Below, one piece after another: positions 25,742 through 34,122 of a DNA stretch of 64,000 nucleotides. Each line of letters begins with the position of its first letter. The first letter of the stretch is position 1. This stretch comes from Dyella_B jejuensis (GTDB lineage: Bacteria; Pseudomonadota; Gammaproteobacteria; Xanthomonadales; Rhodanobacteraceae), in assembly GCF_044904675.1 (NCBI RefSeq), contig NZ_JADIKJ010000003.1, forward strand, positions 62,001 through 126,000. The letters run 5' to 3'. Made by a program: the position numbers and the translations under genes. The notes beneath the pieces were generated by a model that saw only the letters and a program-made list of their open reading frames with translations, did not search any database and was not told the DNA's origin.

Positions 25742-25876
25742 TTAGTTCGCAGCACTAGAATAGAGAACAGCTACAACCACCACTCCTACACAGAGCGGCC
25801 CTCCGACGGCATCCGATTCGCCAACAGAATGAATGGGATTTTCAAGATCAACGATTAGTGTACTTACATTGTTCAT
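25742..25876 (-). CDS. Small Gly-Gly leader peptide, candidate RiPP/bacteriocin precursor
   Basis: From the ATG at 25876, preceded by a GAGAGA ribosome binding site seven bases upstream, a 44-residue peptide is encoded. The N-terminal part MNNVSTLIVDLENPIHSVGE is acidic and ends ESDAVGG, a double-glycine pattern typical of leader cleavage sites; the remaining 18 residues PLCVGVVVVAVLYSSAAN are hydrophobic with one Cys, Tyr and two Ser. It is directly upstream of an ABC permease/ATPase pair and downstream of two possible modification proteins. A longer in-frame GTG start at 25972 exists but lacks a ribosome binding site. Precursor role is inferred. Confidence 0.65.
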   Translation of the reverse strand: MNNVSTLIVDLENPIHSVGESDAVGGPLCVGVVVVAVLYSSAAN

Positions 25877-25996
25877 GTAATTTCTCTCTCGTTTAAAGGG
25901 CATAACTCCGCGCCACCTGTTCTGTAATGAAAACCATTGCTTTACAGTGAGCGAGATGTCACCGGCATGCACGCGCCCTCGAATACGTGCAATTTT

Positions 25997-26893
25997 CTAG
26001 GACTCCAAAAGTAAGTCGATATGGCTCAAGAGAAGTTTAGTTTGATGATCTGGGCGGACACCCAGCTTTGCGTACAAATTCTCCATTAAATCTGGACGGC
26101 CTGTCGCAATTCCATTAATGGCCTCTCGCCTAGTCCTAATATTATTATCCTTAACGGCGATATCGATTAAGATTTCAAACGTTTCGTCATTTCCAATTAA
26201 TGAAGCCAGTTCAACTAGCTTGGCCCTGCGAGAAACGAGACCCTCTTTCGGGTAACCTATAATGCGTCCAGTTTGTTCGTTAAAGAAGTACTGCTCGGCA
26301 TTTAGATCGTGTCCATTGAGGCACATCAAATTTAGGGATATGGAGAGTTCTGGAGGAGGGAATTGCGTGTGTACGTCTCTGTACGCTCGATAGATCATTA
26401 CCTTTCCGATTGGAAGGGTTGTCTCTTCCAGGAAATTTAACTCTACAAATTCATCGAGATCTCCGGTAATGAGATCAGGATCCACTTCTAGAATGCGAGT
26501 CGTATATCCGGGTCCAAAGTAGCCACAGGTCACAAAATCAAATGAATGATTATGCGACATTAAGTAAGAATATAATTCGGCTTCTCGGCTCCTTTTTGAG
26601 TCGTCAATTTGAGTTTTTGGCCAAATATTGCCTCGTATATAGCAGTCTCGAGTTCGACCAAAAATGAACGACTGCGGTGTATAAGCCAATCTCTGCGTTT
26701 TATCGAGGAAGCCCCGCACGGCATCGTTCAAGGCGTTCTGGACCAAGCCTTGATTTAGAGCGAGCCGTGCAAGTTGATGGCCGGATTCCACGATGCTTTC
26801 AAAGTCTCGAACATCTACAAATCGATCGATGTATTCGATATATTCTTCGAGCGATAAGATGGAGCACGGGGAAGTCTCTAATGTGATAGCCAT
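25997..26893 (-). CDS. Cupin-like/HEAT-like protein, candidate peptide-modifying enzyme
   Basis: The ATG at 26893 overlaps the stop of the upstream gene (TGATG), giving 298 residues starting MAITLETSPCSILSLEEYIE. A middle region has a cupin-type pattern: HNH at 114-116, GYFGPGYTTRILEVD with Glu 136, and RDVHTQFPPPELSISLNLM with His 175, plausible metal ligands on a double-stranded beta-helix. The last 80 residues (about 220-298) are helical and HEAT-like (RRAKLVELASLIGNDETFEIL). I do not recognise a named family. Position next to the small peptide suggests oxidative tailoring, inferred only. Confidence 0.75.
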   Translation of the reverse strand: MAITLETSPCSILSLEEYIEYIDRFVDVRDFESIVESGHQLARLALNQGLVQNALNDAVRGFLDKTQRLAYTPQSFIFGRTRDCYIRGNIWPKTQIDDSKRSREAELYSYLMSHNHSFDFVTCGYFGPGYTTRILEVDPDLITGDLDEFVELNFLEETTLPIGKVMIYRAYRDVHTQFPPPELSISLNLMCLNGHDLNAEQYFFNEQTGRIIGYPKEGLVSRRAKLVELASLIGNDETFEILIDIAVKDNNIRTRREAINGIATGRPDLMENLYAKLGVRPDHQTKLLLSHIDLLLES

Positions 26894-27741
26894 CAGCTCA
26901 CCGCCTTGTCGATGTTTGCAATTGAACGCTTGGCTGCATTTCGAACATCCGGATGTACATCCACAAGAGCTGCTCGAATGAGCTCTATCGCTTTCGTTGG
27001 TGAAAGCCGCGCAAGGTTCTTGATGGCAGACCATCGAACAAAATGAACGGGATGCTGCGCAAGTTCTTCTAACAGAAGCGAGCTGCATGCTCCGCCAATT
27101 GCACCAATGGCGCTTGTCAGTGACACGAGCTCCGAGCTATCAATTTGTCCAGCGAACGCCTCTTCCGCTTTTAGGCTTTTGCGGTTGAACTTCCATTGCA
27201 ACGTTAAGGGCAGGTGAGCATAAAGCCGTAAAGTTGCGGAAGGCCGATTAACTGAAACGTCTAATGCATGCATTCGACCATCTATGCATGCCAATCCTTT
27301 TGGGGGCATTTCGATGGTATGGCTTTGTCCGAGTTGCGCCTCTTTTTGGAATTGATCATTAATATAATTTTTCGGGAGTTCATATAAAAGGTAAGAGTAC
27401 GCAACGTCGCCTAAGTTTCTGATAAGGCCGACGTGCGGGAACGAATAGATGCCTGATGCTTGATTGTCGTATATGGTCAGCCTGAGCGTCCAGGTCTTTC
27501 CAGATGTCAATGTCACACCTGTGTCTAACCATCTTGGATCGTCGGCTTTGGGGCCACTGATAAGATGTTTTAGCGATTTATTTATAAATTGCTCAATCGC
27601 GCCACTGTCACAGAGATCACATAAGGTGGCTTTGCAGCTAAAAATCCAGCTTGGATCATATGGATTATCACAATCGATTTTGCTTTCGATTGTTGTATGA
27701 AAATCCTGTATGCCGAGTTTCTTGGATATGGGAGCTGTCAT
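26893..27741 (-). CDS. HEAT-repeat protein, degenerate paralogue of the next gene
   Basis: The 282-residue protein starts MTAPISKKLGIQDFHTTIES. Its C-terminal third (about 212-282) holds two HEAT-like helical pairs, LLLEELAQHPVHFVRWSAI and IELIRAALVDVHPDVRNAA. The middle aligns by eye with the neighbouring cupin-like protein: YDNQASG sits where the partner has SHNHSFD, and GRMHALDVSVNRPSATLRLY where it has RDVHTQFPPPELSISLNL, so the HxH metal motif is lost (DNQ) while the later His (158) remains. First gene of the operon. Possibly a scaffold or regulatory subunit. Confidence 0.7.
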   Translation of the reverse strand: MTAPISKKLGIQDFHTTIESKIDCDNPYDPSWIFSCKATLCDLCDSGAIEQFINKSLKHLISGPKADDPRWLDTGVTLTSGKTWTLRLTIYDNQASGIYSFPHVGLIRNLGDVAYSYLLYELPKNYINDQFQKEAQLGQSHTIEMPPKGLACIDGRMHALDVSVNRPSATLRLYAHLPLTLQWKFNRKSLKAEEAFAGQIDSSELVSLTSAIGAIGGACSSLLLEELAQHPVHFVRWSAIKNLARLSPTKAIELIRAALVDVHPDVRNAAKRSIANIDKAVS

Positions 27742-27974
27742 GCAAATTCTCGTCCCTTAGGGTCGAAAATGATAATTTCGCAAGATCACCGCTCAGTCCA
27801 TCCGTTAGATGGCTATTTTTAATGTAAGTAATGGCCGAGTAATCGATATCTGATCCCTGAAGCAGGGTGAGTGAAGGATGACTACTTTCTTTCAGTTTGA
27901 CTACAAACAGATCAATGACGATGTTATGAGGCCAGGATTTGACCCGCTAAAAACGGCGTTCAGCGGTTGCGCCA

Positions 27975-28529
27975 CTATTGGCCTGCGTTTAGCCCGATTT
28001 GACAGATATAGCCATCTTTCAGGCGCACGTAGTGATCGGCCGAATAGCGCAACTGCTCGATCTGCCTATCGGTAAGCTTTCGCACACATCGCGCCGGATT
28101 GCCCAGCCATAGCTCGCCTTCGCCAACCACCTTGCCCGGCGGCACCAGGCTGCCGGCGCCGACGAAACCGTGTTTCCTTACCACCGCGCCATCGAGCACG
28201 GTGGCGTGCATGCCGATCAGGCAGTAATCCTCGATCGTGCAGGCGTGGACAACCGCGCCGTGGCCGATCGTGACGCCTTCGCCGACGATGGTAGGAAATC
28301 CGCCCGGCGAGTACAGGCCGTCATGCGTAACGTGCACTACGGCGCCATCCTGCACATTGCTGCGCGCGCCGATGCGGATGTAGTGGACGTCGCCGCGCAA
28401 GACCGCGCCGGGCCAGATCGATACGTCGTCGCCGAGCACCACGTCGCCGATCACGGTGGCGGCCGGATCGACATAGGCGCGAGCGCCGAGGGTGGGCACG
28501 ATGCCCTTGAAACTGCGCAAAGGATTCAT
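27975..28529 (-). CDS. Gamma-carbonic anhydrase family protein (YrdA-like)
   Basis: The 184-residue protein is a left-handed beta-helix with hexapeptide repeats (for example VIGDVVLGDDVSIWPGAVLRGD). Zinc-ligand histidines of the gamma class are present in VVHVTHDG, IGHGAVVHAC and IGMHATV. Related YrdA/PaaY proteins bind metal and some have carbonic anhydrase or thioesterase activity; the residues of the Cam acidic loop are absent, so activity is uncertain. It ends at the right border of the AT-rich island. Confidence 0.9.
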   Translation of the reverse strand: MNPLRSFKGIVPTLGARAYVDPAATVIGDVVLGDDVSIWPGAVLRGDVHYIRIGARSNVQDGAVVHVTHDGLYSPGGFPTIVGEGVTIGHGAVVHACTIEDYCLIGMHATVLDGAVVRKHGFVGAGSLVPPGKVVGEGELWLGNPARCVRKLTDRQIEQLRYSADHYVRLKDGYICQIGLNAGQ

Positions 28530-28540
28530 GCGTCCATTCT

Positions 28541-28787
28541 AGGGCCTGTTCATGCTGTTCGCGTGGCCTGCGCCGATAGCGGTTTGCCCGCCAGACAAGC
28601 AAGAGCGAGGGGCGTGTACGTCGCTACACGAACGATTGATGACGCACTCCGGCGGGCAAACACCCGGCCTGTCGGGTTAGCGTGGCGTGGCCGCCATGCG
28701 CTGGCGCGCAGTTTGCCTTGGCAGCCAGCAAACCTGCACCGAGCGCTACCATCTGAGCGCCACGCACGCTAACGCGGCCACGCGAAT
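28541..28787 (-). repeat. Degenerate structured repeat, copy A (minus orientation)
   Basis: This non-coding 247-bp stretch, read on the minus strand, aligns with 32738-32922 on the plus strand: shared blocks include GCCGCGTTAGCGT, ATGGCGGCCACGC, GCGTCATC, TCGTGTA, GCACGCCC-like and CGCAGGCCACGCGAAC. It holds an 11-bp inverted repeat GTTTGCCCGCC (28582-28592) / GGCGGGCAAAC (28651-28661), a second pairing GTTAGCGTGGCGTGG (28676-28690) with CCACGCACGCTAAC (28760-28773), and an inner GTTTGC/GCAAAC hairpin (28711-28733). No open frame with family similarity was seen. Confidence 0.75.
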
Positions 28788-28796
28788 AGAGCATCC

Positions 28797-30560
28797 CTAG
28801 CCTTCGACCGCAGCGTCCGCGTCCTTGCACGGCAGCGTGGACTGCTCGCGCGCTTCCAGCACGCGCAAGGTTTCCCGGTAGCCGGAATCCACGGCCAGCT
28901 GCCAATCGCGCCAGTCGAGCATGCCGACATGTTCCAGTGGCGGAGTAATCAGCAGATCCGCGCGTTCGCGGCAATGTTCGCCGGTCGCCTCGCTGTTGAC
29001 CATCGCGGCACGGGTCAACGTGGACACCAGGCCGGGCCAGCCGGTGCCGCGGCGCTGGCGCCACCACAGCCGCCACCAGGGCGGCGTGGCGAACTCCTCG
29101 GCCTGGGCGCGCAATGCGATATCCGCGCGAATGCTTACCGCGGTGATATGCGCGACACCATCCTGCGCCATCACATCGGTAGGCAGGTTGTCGACCAGGG
29201 CGCCGTCCACATAGACATGCCCATGGTGCAGCACGGGCGGCAAGATGCCGGGTATCGAGCTCGTCGCACGCAACCACAGCCAAAGCGGCCCGTGCCGATG
29301 CACAACCCGGCCCTCGCCCGAAAGGTTGGTCGAGACGCAGAAGAACGGCCGTTCCAGGTCTTCGATATCGATGGCGCCGAACGCCTGCCGCAGCATGATC
29401 GCCGCGCGCCGGCCACGGGTCAGCGCGACCATTGGCAACGTCCAGTCCGACAGCGGCTTGCCGCGCACGAAGGCTTCGTAATAGACGCGCATCATCTGCT
29501 CGATGCTCCACAGGTTGGCCACGCCTGCACCGATGATGGCGCCGATGCTGGTGCCACCGATCGCGTCGAAGTCATGACCGGCCTCGCGCAACGCACGCAA
29601 CGCGCCCAGGTGTGCCAGGCCACGCGCGCCGCCGCCGGCCAATACCAGGCCGCGGGCATGGCCGCTGATCAGTCGCGCAATCCGGGGAATGTCGCCTTCG
29701 CCGCAGATGTGGTGATGCTGCAGTTCGCCGCTGAATGGTGCGCGCCAGCGCCGGGCCGCTCCATGCAGGACCCGATGTGCGGGATGGATCAGCAGCAGAT
29801 GGCGCGGACGGTGCCGCACGCGCGCCGGATGTCCCGGCGCGGCCTCGGGCCAGGGACGTGCCGGTTGCGCCGCCAGCGCGGGCAGCAACAGCACATCGGC
29901 CTGGCGCAGGCAGCGCAGCCGCCATGAAGCATCGCCGTTGTCGTCCAGGTAGATCACGAAACGCACGTGCGCCTCGCGCTCGGCAAACCAATCGCTGCCG
30001 CGGCTGGCGCCGTGCTCGGCATCGACCACCATGCAACTGCCGTAGGCTTCCAGCGCCTGCGCCAACTGGATCGCCAGGCCGCGCACCGGCACGTCGCGAT
30101 CGACCGGCAAGATCGCGAAGGTGCGTGGCTTGTCCGGCAGTTCGACATGTCGCTCGCGACGTATCAGCCGATCCATCGCCTGTCGCGCGACGCCGAGCAT
30201 GGCGCGCGGATGGCGCTCGACCAGATGCTCGAAGACCTCGCGATCCAGCCGCAACAATTCGCAATCGCGCAGGGCCCGCACGCTGTAACGCAAAGCCTCG
30301 CCACTGAGCAGGCCGATCTCGCCCACGCAATCGTCCGCGGAAACCTGGCGCACCAGGTCGGCCGGCCCATCGAACACGCCCAGGCTGCCGCTGCGCAGCA
30401 GGTACAGCGCCTCGGCCACTTCGCCGGCCTTGAACAGGTATTGTCCACCGGGCAGGCAGATCCAGCGCAGATGCGCGGCCAGCGTCGCGCGTTGCGCATC
30501 GTCCAGCAGCGCAAACAGCGGGATGCGGCCGATCAGGGCGGCAGTGTCGTCGGGCAGCAT
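28797..30560 (-). CDS. Patatin-like phospholipase with cyclic-nucleotide-binding domain
   Basis: The ATG at 30560 gives 587 residues starting MLPDDTAALIGRIPLFALLD. Residues 1-130 form a cNMP-binding domain (FKAGEVAEALYLLRSGSLGVF, CVGEIGLLSGEALRYSVRA). A middle Rossmann-like part follows (to about 300), then the patatin domain with oxyanion loop GGGARGLAHLGALRAL, nucleophile GTSIGA and the DGALVDNLP catalytic Asp. This is the layout of bacterial neuropathy-target-esterase-like lysophospholipases. It is divergent from the oligopeptidase gene. The same frame is open far upstream, antisense to that gene; I consider this non-coding. Confidence 0.9.
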   Translation of the reverse strand: MLPDDTAALIGRIPLFALLDDAQRATLAAHLRWICLPGGQYLFKAGEVAEALYLLRSGSLGVFDGPADLVRQVSADDCVGEIGLLSGEALRYSVRALRDCELLRLDREVFEHLVERHPRAMLGVARQAMDRLIRRERHVELPDKPRTFAILPVDRDVPVRGLAIQLAQALEAYGSCMVVDAEHGASRGSDWFAEREAHVRFVIYLDDNGDASWRLRCLRQADVLLLPALAAQPARPWPEAAPGHPARVRHRPRHLLLIHPAHRVLHGAARRWRAPFSGELQHHHICGEGDIPRIARLISGHARGLVLAGGGARGLAHLGALRALREAGHDFDAIGGTSIGAIIGAGVANLWSIEQMMRVYYEAFVRGKPLSDWTLPMVALTRGRRAAIMLRQAFGAIDIEDLERPFFCVSTNLSGEGRVVHRHGPLWLWLRATSSIPGILPPVLHHGHVYVDGALVDNLPTDVMAQDGVAHITAVSIRADIALRAQAEEFATPPWWRLWWRQRRGTGWPGLVSTLTRAAMVNSEATGEHCRERADLLITPPLEHVGMLDWRDWQLAVDSGYRETLRVLEAREQSTLPCKDADAAVEG

Positions 30561-30665
30561 GCGCGCGATAGTACGACGCCGGCGATGACACCCGATGCAT
30601 CCACGCTCCCCCGCTTGATTTCGGTGCATGCCGCCAGCACGCTGTCGGTCCTGAAGGAGTTTTCC

Positions 30666-32723
30666 ATGAACCAAGACAACCCCCTGCTCGCCGATACCGC
30701 GCTGCCGCCGTTTTCCCGGATCAAGCCGGAGGATGTGGCGCCGGCCATCGATGCCCTGCTGGCCGAAAGCCGTGCCGGCCTGGCCGCGTTGACCGTGCCC
30801 GGCGCACCACGCGATTTCGTTGCCGTGATGCTGCCCCAGGAACGGCTGGAACAGCGCATTGCCCAAGCGTGGTCGCCGGTCTCGCATCTGCATTCGGTGG
30901 CCGACAGCGAAGCATTGCGCAGCGTGTACGCCCCGGCCGAGGAAAAACTCACCGACCATGCGATCGAAGTCGGGCAGAACCGCGATCTCTACGCGGCGGT
31001 GCAAGCCGTCGCGGATGCACCGGCGTTCGCCACGCTGTCCCCTGCCCAGAAGGCCCTGGTCGAACATGCCCTGCGCGATTTCCGGCTGTCCGGGGTGGCG
31101 CTGGAAGAACTGGCGCGTTCGCGCTTCCGCGAAATCGGCGTGGAACTGAGCAAGCTTTCCACTGAATTTTCCAACGCCGTGCTCGATGCTACCGACGCCT
31201 GGCATGAACACATCACCGACGAACGCGACCTGGCCGGCATCCCGGAATCCGGCCGCGCGGTGCTGCGCCAATATGCCAAGGAGCAGGAGCTGGACGGCTA
31301 TCTCGTTACGCTCAAGCAACCCAGCGTGCAGGCGGTGATGACCTACGCCGACAACCGTAGCTTGCGCGAGCGCGTCTACTGGGCCTACCAGACACGCGCG
31401 TCCGACCAGGGACCGCATGCCGGCAAATACGACAACACCGTGCGCATCGAGAAAATCATGGCCTTGCGCCATGAAGCGGCACAGCTGCTCGGCTTTGCCA
31501 ACGCTGCGCAGGAATCGCTGGCCACCAAGATGGCCGGTGCCCCCGACGACGTGCTGGCGTTCCTGCGCGATCTTGCCGCGCGCGCCCGGCCGGTAGCGCA
31601 ACAGGAACTTGCCGCGTTGCGCGATTTCGCCTCGGCCGAACTCCAGCTGGACAATCTCGAATCCTGGGACGTGGCCTACGCTTCCGAAAAATTGCGCCAG
31701 CAGCAGTACGCGCTGGACGAGGAACAGCTCAAGCCGTATTTCCCCTTGCCCGCGGTCATCGATGGGCTGTTCGGCCTGGTACACAAGCTCTACGGCATTA
31801 CCTTGACGCCACGCGAAGGCGTCGACGTATGGCATCCGGATGTGCGCTACTACGACGTGACCGACGCCGATGGCCGGGTCTTTGCCGGTGCCTACATCGA
31901 TCTTTACGCGCGCAGCGGCAAGCGCGGCGGTGCGTGGATGGACGTGTGCCGCGCGCGCTTCGACGACGGCAGCCGGTTGCAGTTGCCGGTGGCCTACCTG
32001 ACCTGCAATTTCGCGCCGCCGACGGAAGGGCGCCCCGCGCTGCTTACGCACGATGACGCACTGACCCTGTTCCATGAATTCGGCCATGGTTTCCACCACT
32101 TGCTGACCGAAGTGCCGCTGCCCTCGGTCGGCGGCATCGATGGCGTGGAATGGGATGCGGTGGAATTGCCCAGCCAGTTCATGGAGAACTTTGGCTGGAA
32201 CCGCGAAGCACTGGATCTGTTCGCCCGGCATTGGCAAACCGGCGAGCGCCTGCCGGACGAATTGTTCGAGCGCATGCTCGCGGCCCGCCATTTCCACGCC
32301 GGCCTGTTCCTCGTGCGTCAGCTGGAGTTCGCCCTGTTCGACTTCCTGCTGCACCTGGAGTACGACCCCGCCAAGGGCGCTCGCACGCTCGAAGTGCTGG
32401 AACAAGCGCGTTGCGAAGTGGCCGTACTGCACCCGCCGGCCTGGCAGCGCTTTCCGCATGCCTTCAGCCACATCTTCGCCGGCGGCTACGCCGCGGGCTA
32501 CTACAGCTACCTGTGGGCGGAACTGCTCAGCGCGGATGCGTTCGGGGCGTTCGAAGAAGGCGCGGTCAACGGCGGCAGCGTGATCAACCCGGCCACCGGC
32601 GAGCGCTTCCGGCGCGAAATCCTGGCCGTGGGCGCCAGCCGCCCGGCGCTGGAAAGTTTCGTCGCCTTCCGCGGCCGCAAGCCGGAGCCGGAAGCATTGC
32701 TGCGCAGCCACGGCCTGGCCTAG
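30666..32723 (+). CDS. prlC: Oligopeptidase A (M3 metallopeptidase)
   Basis: The ATG at 30666 gives 685 residues (MNQDNPLLADTALPPFSRIK), the usual length of PrlC/OpdA. The zinc motif is FHEFGHGFHHLL near residue 470, with the third ligand Glu in GVEWDAVELPSQFMENF about 30 residues later, the M3 family arrangement. It degrades short peptides, including cleaved signal peptides, in the cytoplasm. It is divergent from the patatin gene (105 bp between starts), and a degenerate repeat follows its stop. Confidence 0.95.
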   Translation: MNQDNPLLADTALPPFSRIKPEDVAPAIDALLAESRAGLAALTVPGAPRDFVAVMLPQERLEQRIAQAWSPVSHLHSVADSEALRSVYAPAEEKLTDHAIEVGQNRDLYAAVQAVADAPAFATLSPAQKALVEHALRDFRLSGVALEELARSRFREIGVELSKLSTEFSNAVLDATDAWHEHITDERDLAGIPESGRAVLRQYAKEQELDGYLVTLKQPSVQAVMTYADNRSLRERVYWAYQTRASDQGPHAGKYDNTVRIEKIMALRHEAAQLLGFANAAQESLATKMAGAPDDVLAFLRDLAARARPVAQQELAALRDFASAELQLDNLESWDVAYASEKLRQQQYALDEEQLKPYFPLPAVIDGLFGLVHKLYGITLTPREGVDVWHPDVRYYDVTDADGRVFAGAYIDLYARSGKRGGAWMDVCRARFDDGSRLQLPVAYLTCNFAPPTEGRPALLTHDDALTLFHEFGHGFHHLLTEVPLPSVGGIDGVEWDAVELPSQFMENFGWNREALDLFARHWQTGERLPDELFERMLAARHFHAGLFLVRQLEFALFDFLLHLEYDPAKGARTLEVLEQARCEVAVLHPPAWQRFPHAFSHIFAGGYAAGYYSYLWAELLSADAFGAFEEGAVNGGSVINPATGERFRREILAVGASRPALESFVAFRGRKPEPEALLRSHGLA

Positions 32724-32737
32724 CGCCTGTTGGCACG

Positions 32738-32922
32738 ATTCGCATAGCCGCGTTAGCGTTGGCTGTCATGGCGGCCACGCAACGCTATAACCCGGGCCAG
32801 CGTCGTTGGCTCGCCCAGACGGCGTCATCCCTCGGTCGTGTATGGACGTCATGCACGCCCTTCCTGCTCTGGCGAGCCAGCAGCTTCCGCCGCAGGCCAC
32901 GCGAACCGTGCGAGCAGCCCTG
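32738..32922 (+). repeat. Degenerate structured repeat, copy B (plus orientation)
   Basis: This fills most of the 383-bp gene-free stretch between prlC and the oxygenase gene. It is inverted relative to copy A and lacks about 70 bp of A's central hairpin region. The main stem is TGGCTCGCC (32807-32815) / GGCGAGCCA (32871-32879), extendable to 11 pairs. Compared with copy A, two stem positions differ on both arms in a pair-preserving way (C-G to T-A and T-A to G-C), indicating selection for pairing. The remainder 32923-33106 shows nothing recognisable beyond the oxygenase leader. Confidence 0.75.
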
Positions 32923-33106
32923 GGGAAACCAGGATAAAAGGCACCGCGCCAACCATGACGGCGCTCCTGCGCTCGTCGGAAGCGAGGCGCGCTCCTATGC
33001 AACACCAAACAGGTTCACAATCGCTTCGGCGCCGTCCTGCCAGGATCGGCGAGGCGATGTCCGCTTATCGAATCGACACACACTGTGGACCGGGGAGAGT
33101 CTGCTG

Positions 33107-34012
33107 ATGAATGCGATCACGCACCTGGCGCCGGAATGGCACAACTGGATCCGTGAAAACCTGGCGCGCGGCTGTGCGCCGCAGTCGCTGATCGAAGACA
33201 TGGTACGCAACCGCTTCGATCCGGTTTTCGCGCGCGCCGCGGTCAACGGCGTGATGACCAGCAACGGCCCTGTCGCGGCACCACTGGAAGTGCAACCCAA
33301 GGCTGCCAGCGGTTACGTTTACGAAACGCCGCGCCTTCACGCCGGTAACCTGATCCGAACCTCCGATCGCGAGGTGCGCGTGGTCATGCGCGTCAACCGT
33401 CCGCTCATCGCGGTACTCGATGGCGTGCTGAGCGAAGACGAGTGCGACGAACTCATCCGCCGCTCCGCCGACAAGATGCGTCGTTCCACTACCGTCGACC
33501 CGATCAGCGGCAAGCATGAAGTGATCGCCGACCGCAGCAGCGAAGGCACCTTCTTCGCCCTCAACGCGGATCCTTTCATCGCCCGCCTCGACCGCCGCAT
33601 CTCGGAAGTGATGAACTGGCCCGTCGATCACGGCGAGGGGTTGCAGATCTTGCATTACGGCATCGGCGGCGAATACAAGCCGCACTTCGATTACTTTCCG
33701 CCCGAAGAACCCGGCAGCCACGTGCAAATGACCATCGGCGGCCAACGCATCTCCACCATGGTGATGTACTTGAACGAAGTGGAGGCAGGTGGCACCACCA
33801 TCTTTCCGGAAATCGGCCTGGAAGTGGTGCCCAAGAAAGGTTCGGCCGTCTATTTCGAATACACCAATAGCCAAAACCAGCTCGATCGCCTCACCTTGCA
33901 CGGCGGTTCGCCAGTAACCCGTGGCGAAAAATGGATCGTTACGAAGTGGATGCGGCAGCGGCGTTATGGCGAAGTTACCGCCGCGCCTGCAGCGTCGGCA
34001 GCAACCGGATAA
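33107..34012 (+). CDS. Prolyl 4-hydroxylase-like 2OG-Fe(II) oxygenase
   Basis: From the ATG at 33107 the protein has 301 residues. The N-terminal 90 residues are helical with a short repeat-like ENLARGCAPQSLIEDMVRNRF region. The catalytic domain has iron ligands HxD in YKPHFDYF and the distal His in LTLHGGSPV, with the 2-oxoglutarate-binding Lys in RGEKWIVTKWMRQ, as in the P4H superfamily. It hydroxylates a peptide or small substrate using O2 and 2-oxoglutarate; the target is unknown. Start choice follows the preceding GGAGAG ribosome binding site. Confidence 0.9.
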   Translation: MNAITHLAPEWHNWIRENLARGCAPQSLIEDMVRNRFDPVFARAAVNGVMTSNGPVAAPLEVQPKAASGYVYETPRLHAGNLIRTSDREVRVVMRVNRPLIAVLDGVLSEDECDELIRRSADKMRRSTTVDPISGKHEVIADRSSEGTFFALNADPFIARLDRRISEVMNWPVDHGEGLQILHYGIGGEYKPHFDYFPPEEPGSHVQMTIGGQRISTMVMYLNEVEAGGTTIFPEIGLEVVPKKGSAVYFEYTNSQNQLDRLTLHGGSPVTRGEKWIVTKWMRQRRYGEVTAAPAASAATG

Positions 34013-34122
34013 GTACTGCCACGCTAGACCGTGCGCTGCGGTTCGTGCCACAGAATATGACTGCGAGGCTGGCTAGGCTCTGGAAGGATCAGGGGGCTGA
34101 AATACCACTGGAGGACAAGGCC

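Larger units (their letters stand above)
23740..27960. other. AT-rich genomic island carrying a five-gene peptide cassette
   Basis: From about 23740 to 27960 base composition drops visibly below the flanks, with many A/T-ending codons (for example 25080-25700), whereas neighbours use G/C-ending codons almost throughout. All five genes are on the minus strand in the order 27741 to 23758. No integrase, transposase, tRNA or flanking direct repeat is visible, so the mode of entry is unknown. The left junction follows a GC-rich gene and the right junction meets the 3' end of the carbonic anhydrase gene. Confidence 0.75.

Noticed and set aside
27878..28075. Short plus-strand frame (65 residues, MTTFFQFDYKQ) crossing the island's right border
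   Set aside because: It overlaps the end of the carbonic anhydrase gene, has no family resemblance and switches base composition halfway; probably chance or a fragment.
28797..32711. Single minus-strand frame of 1304 residues
   Set aside because: Only the part from 30560 downward matches known domains; the rest is antisense to the oligopeptidase gene and is open because of the GC-rich codon bias.
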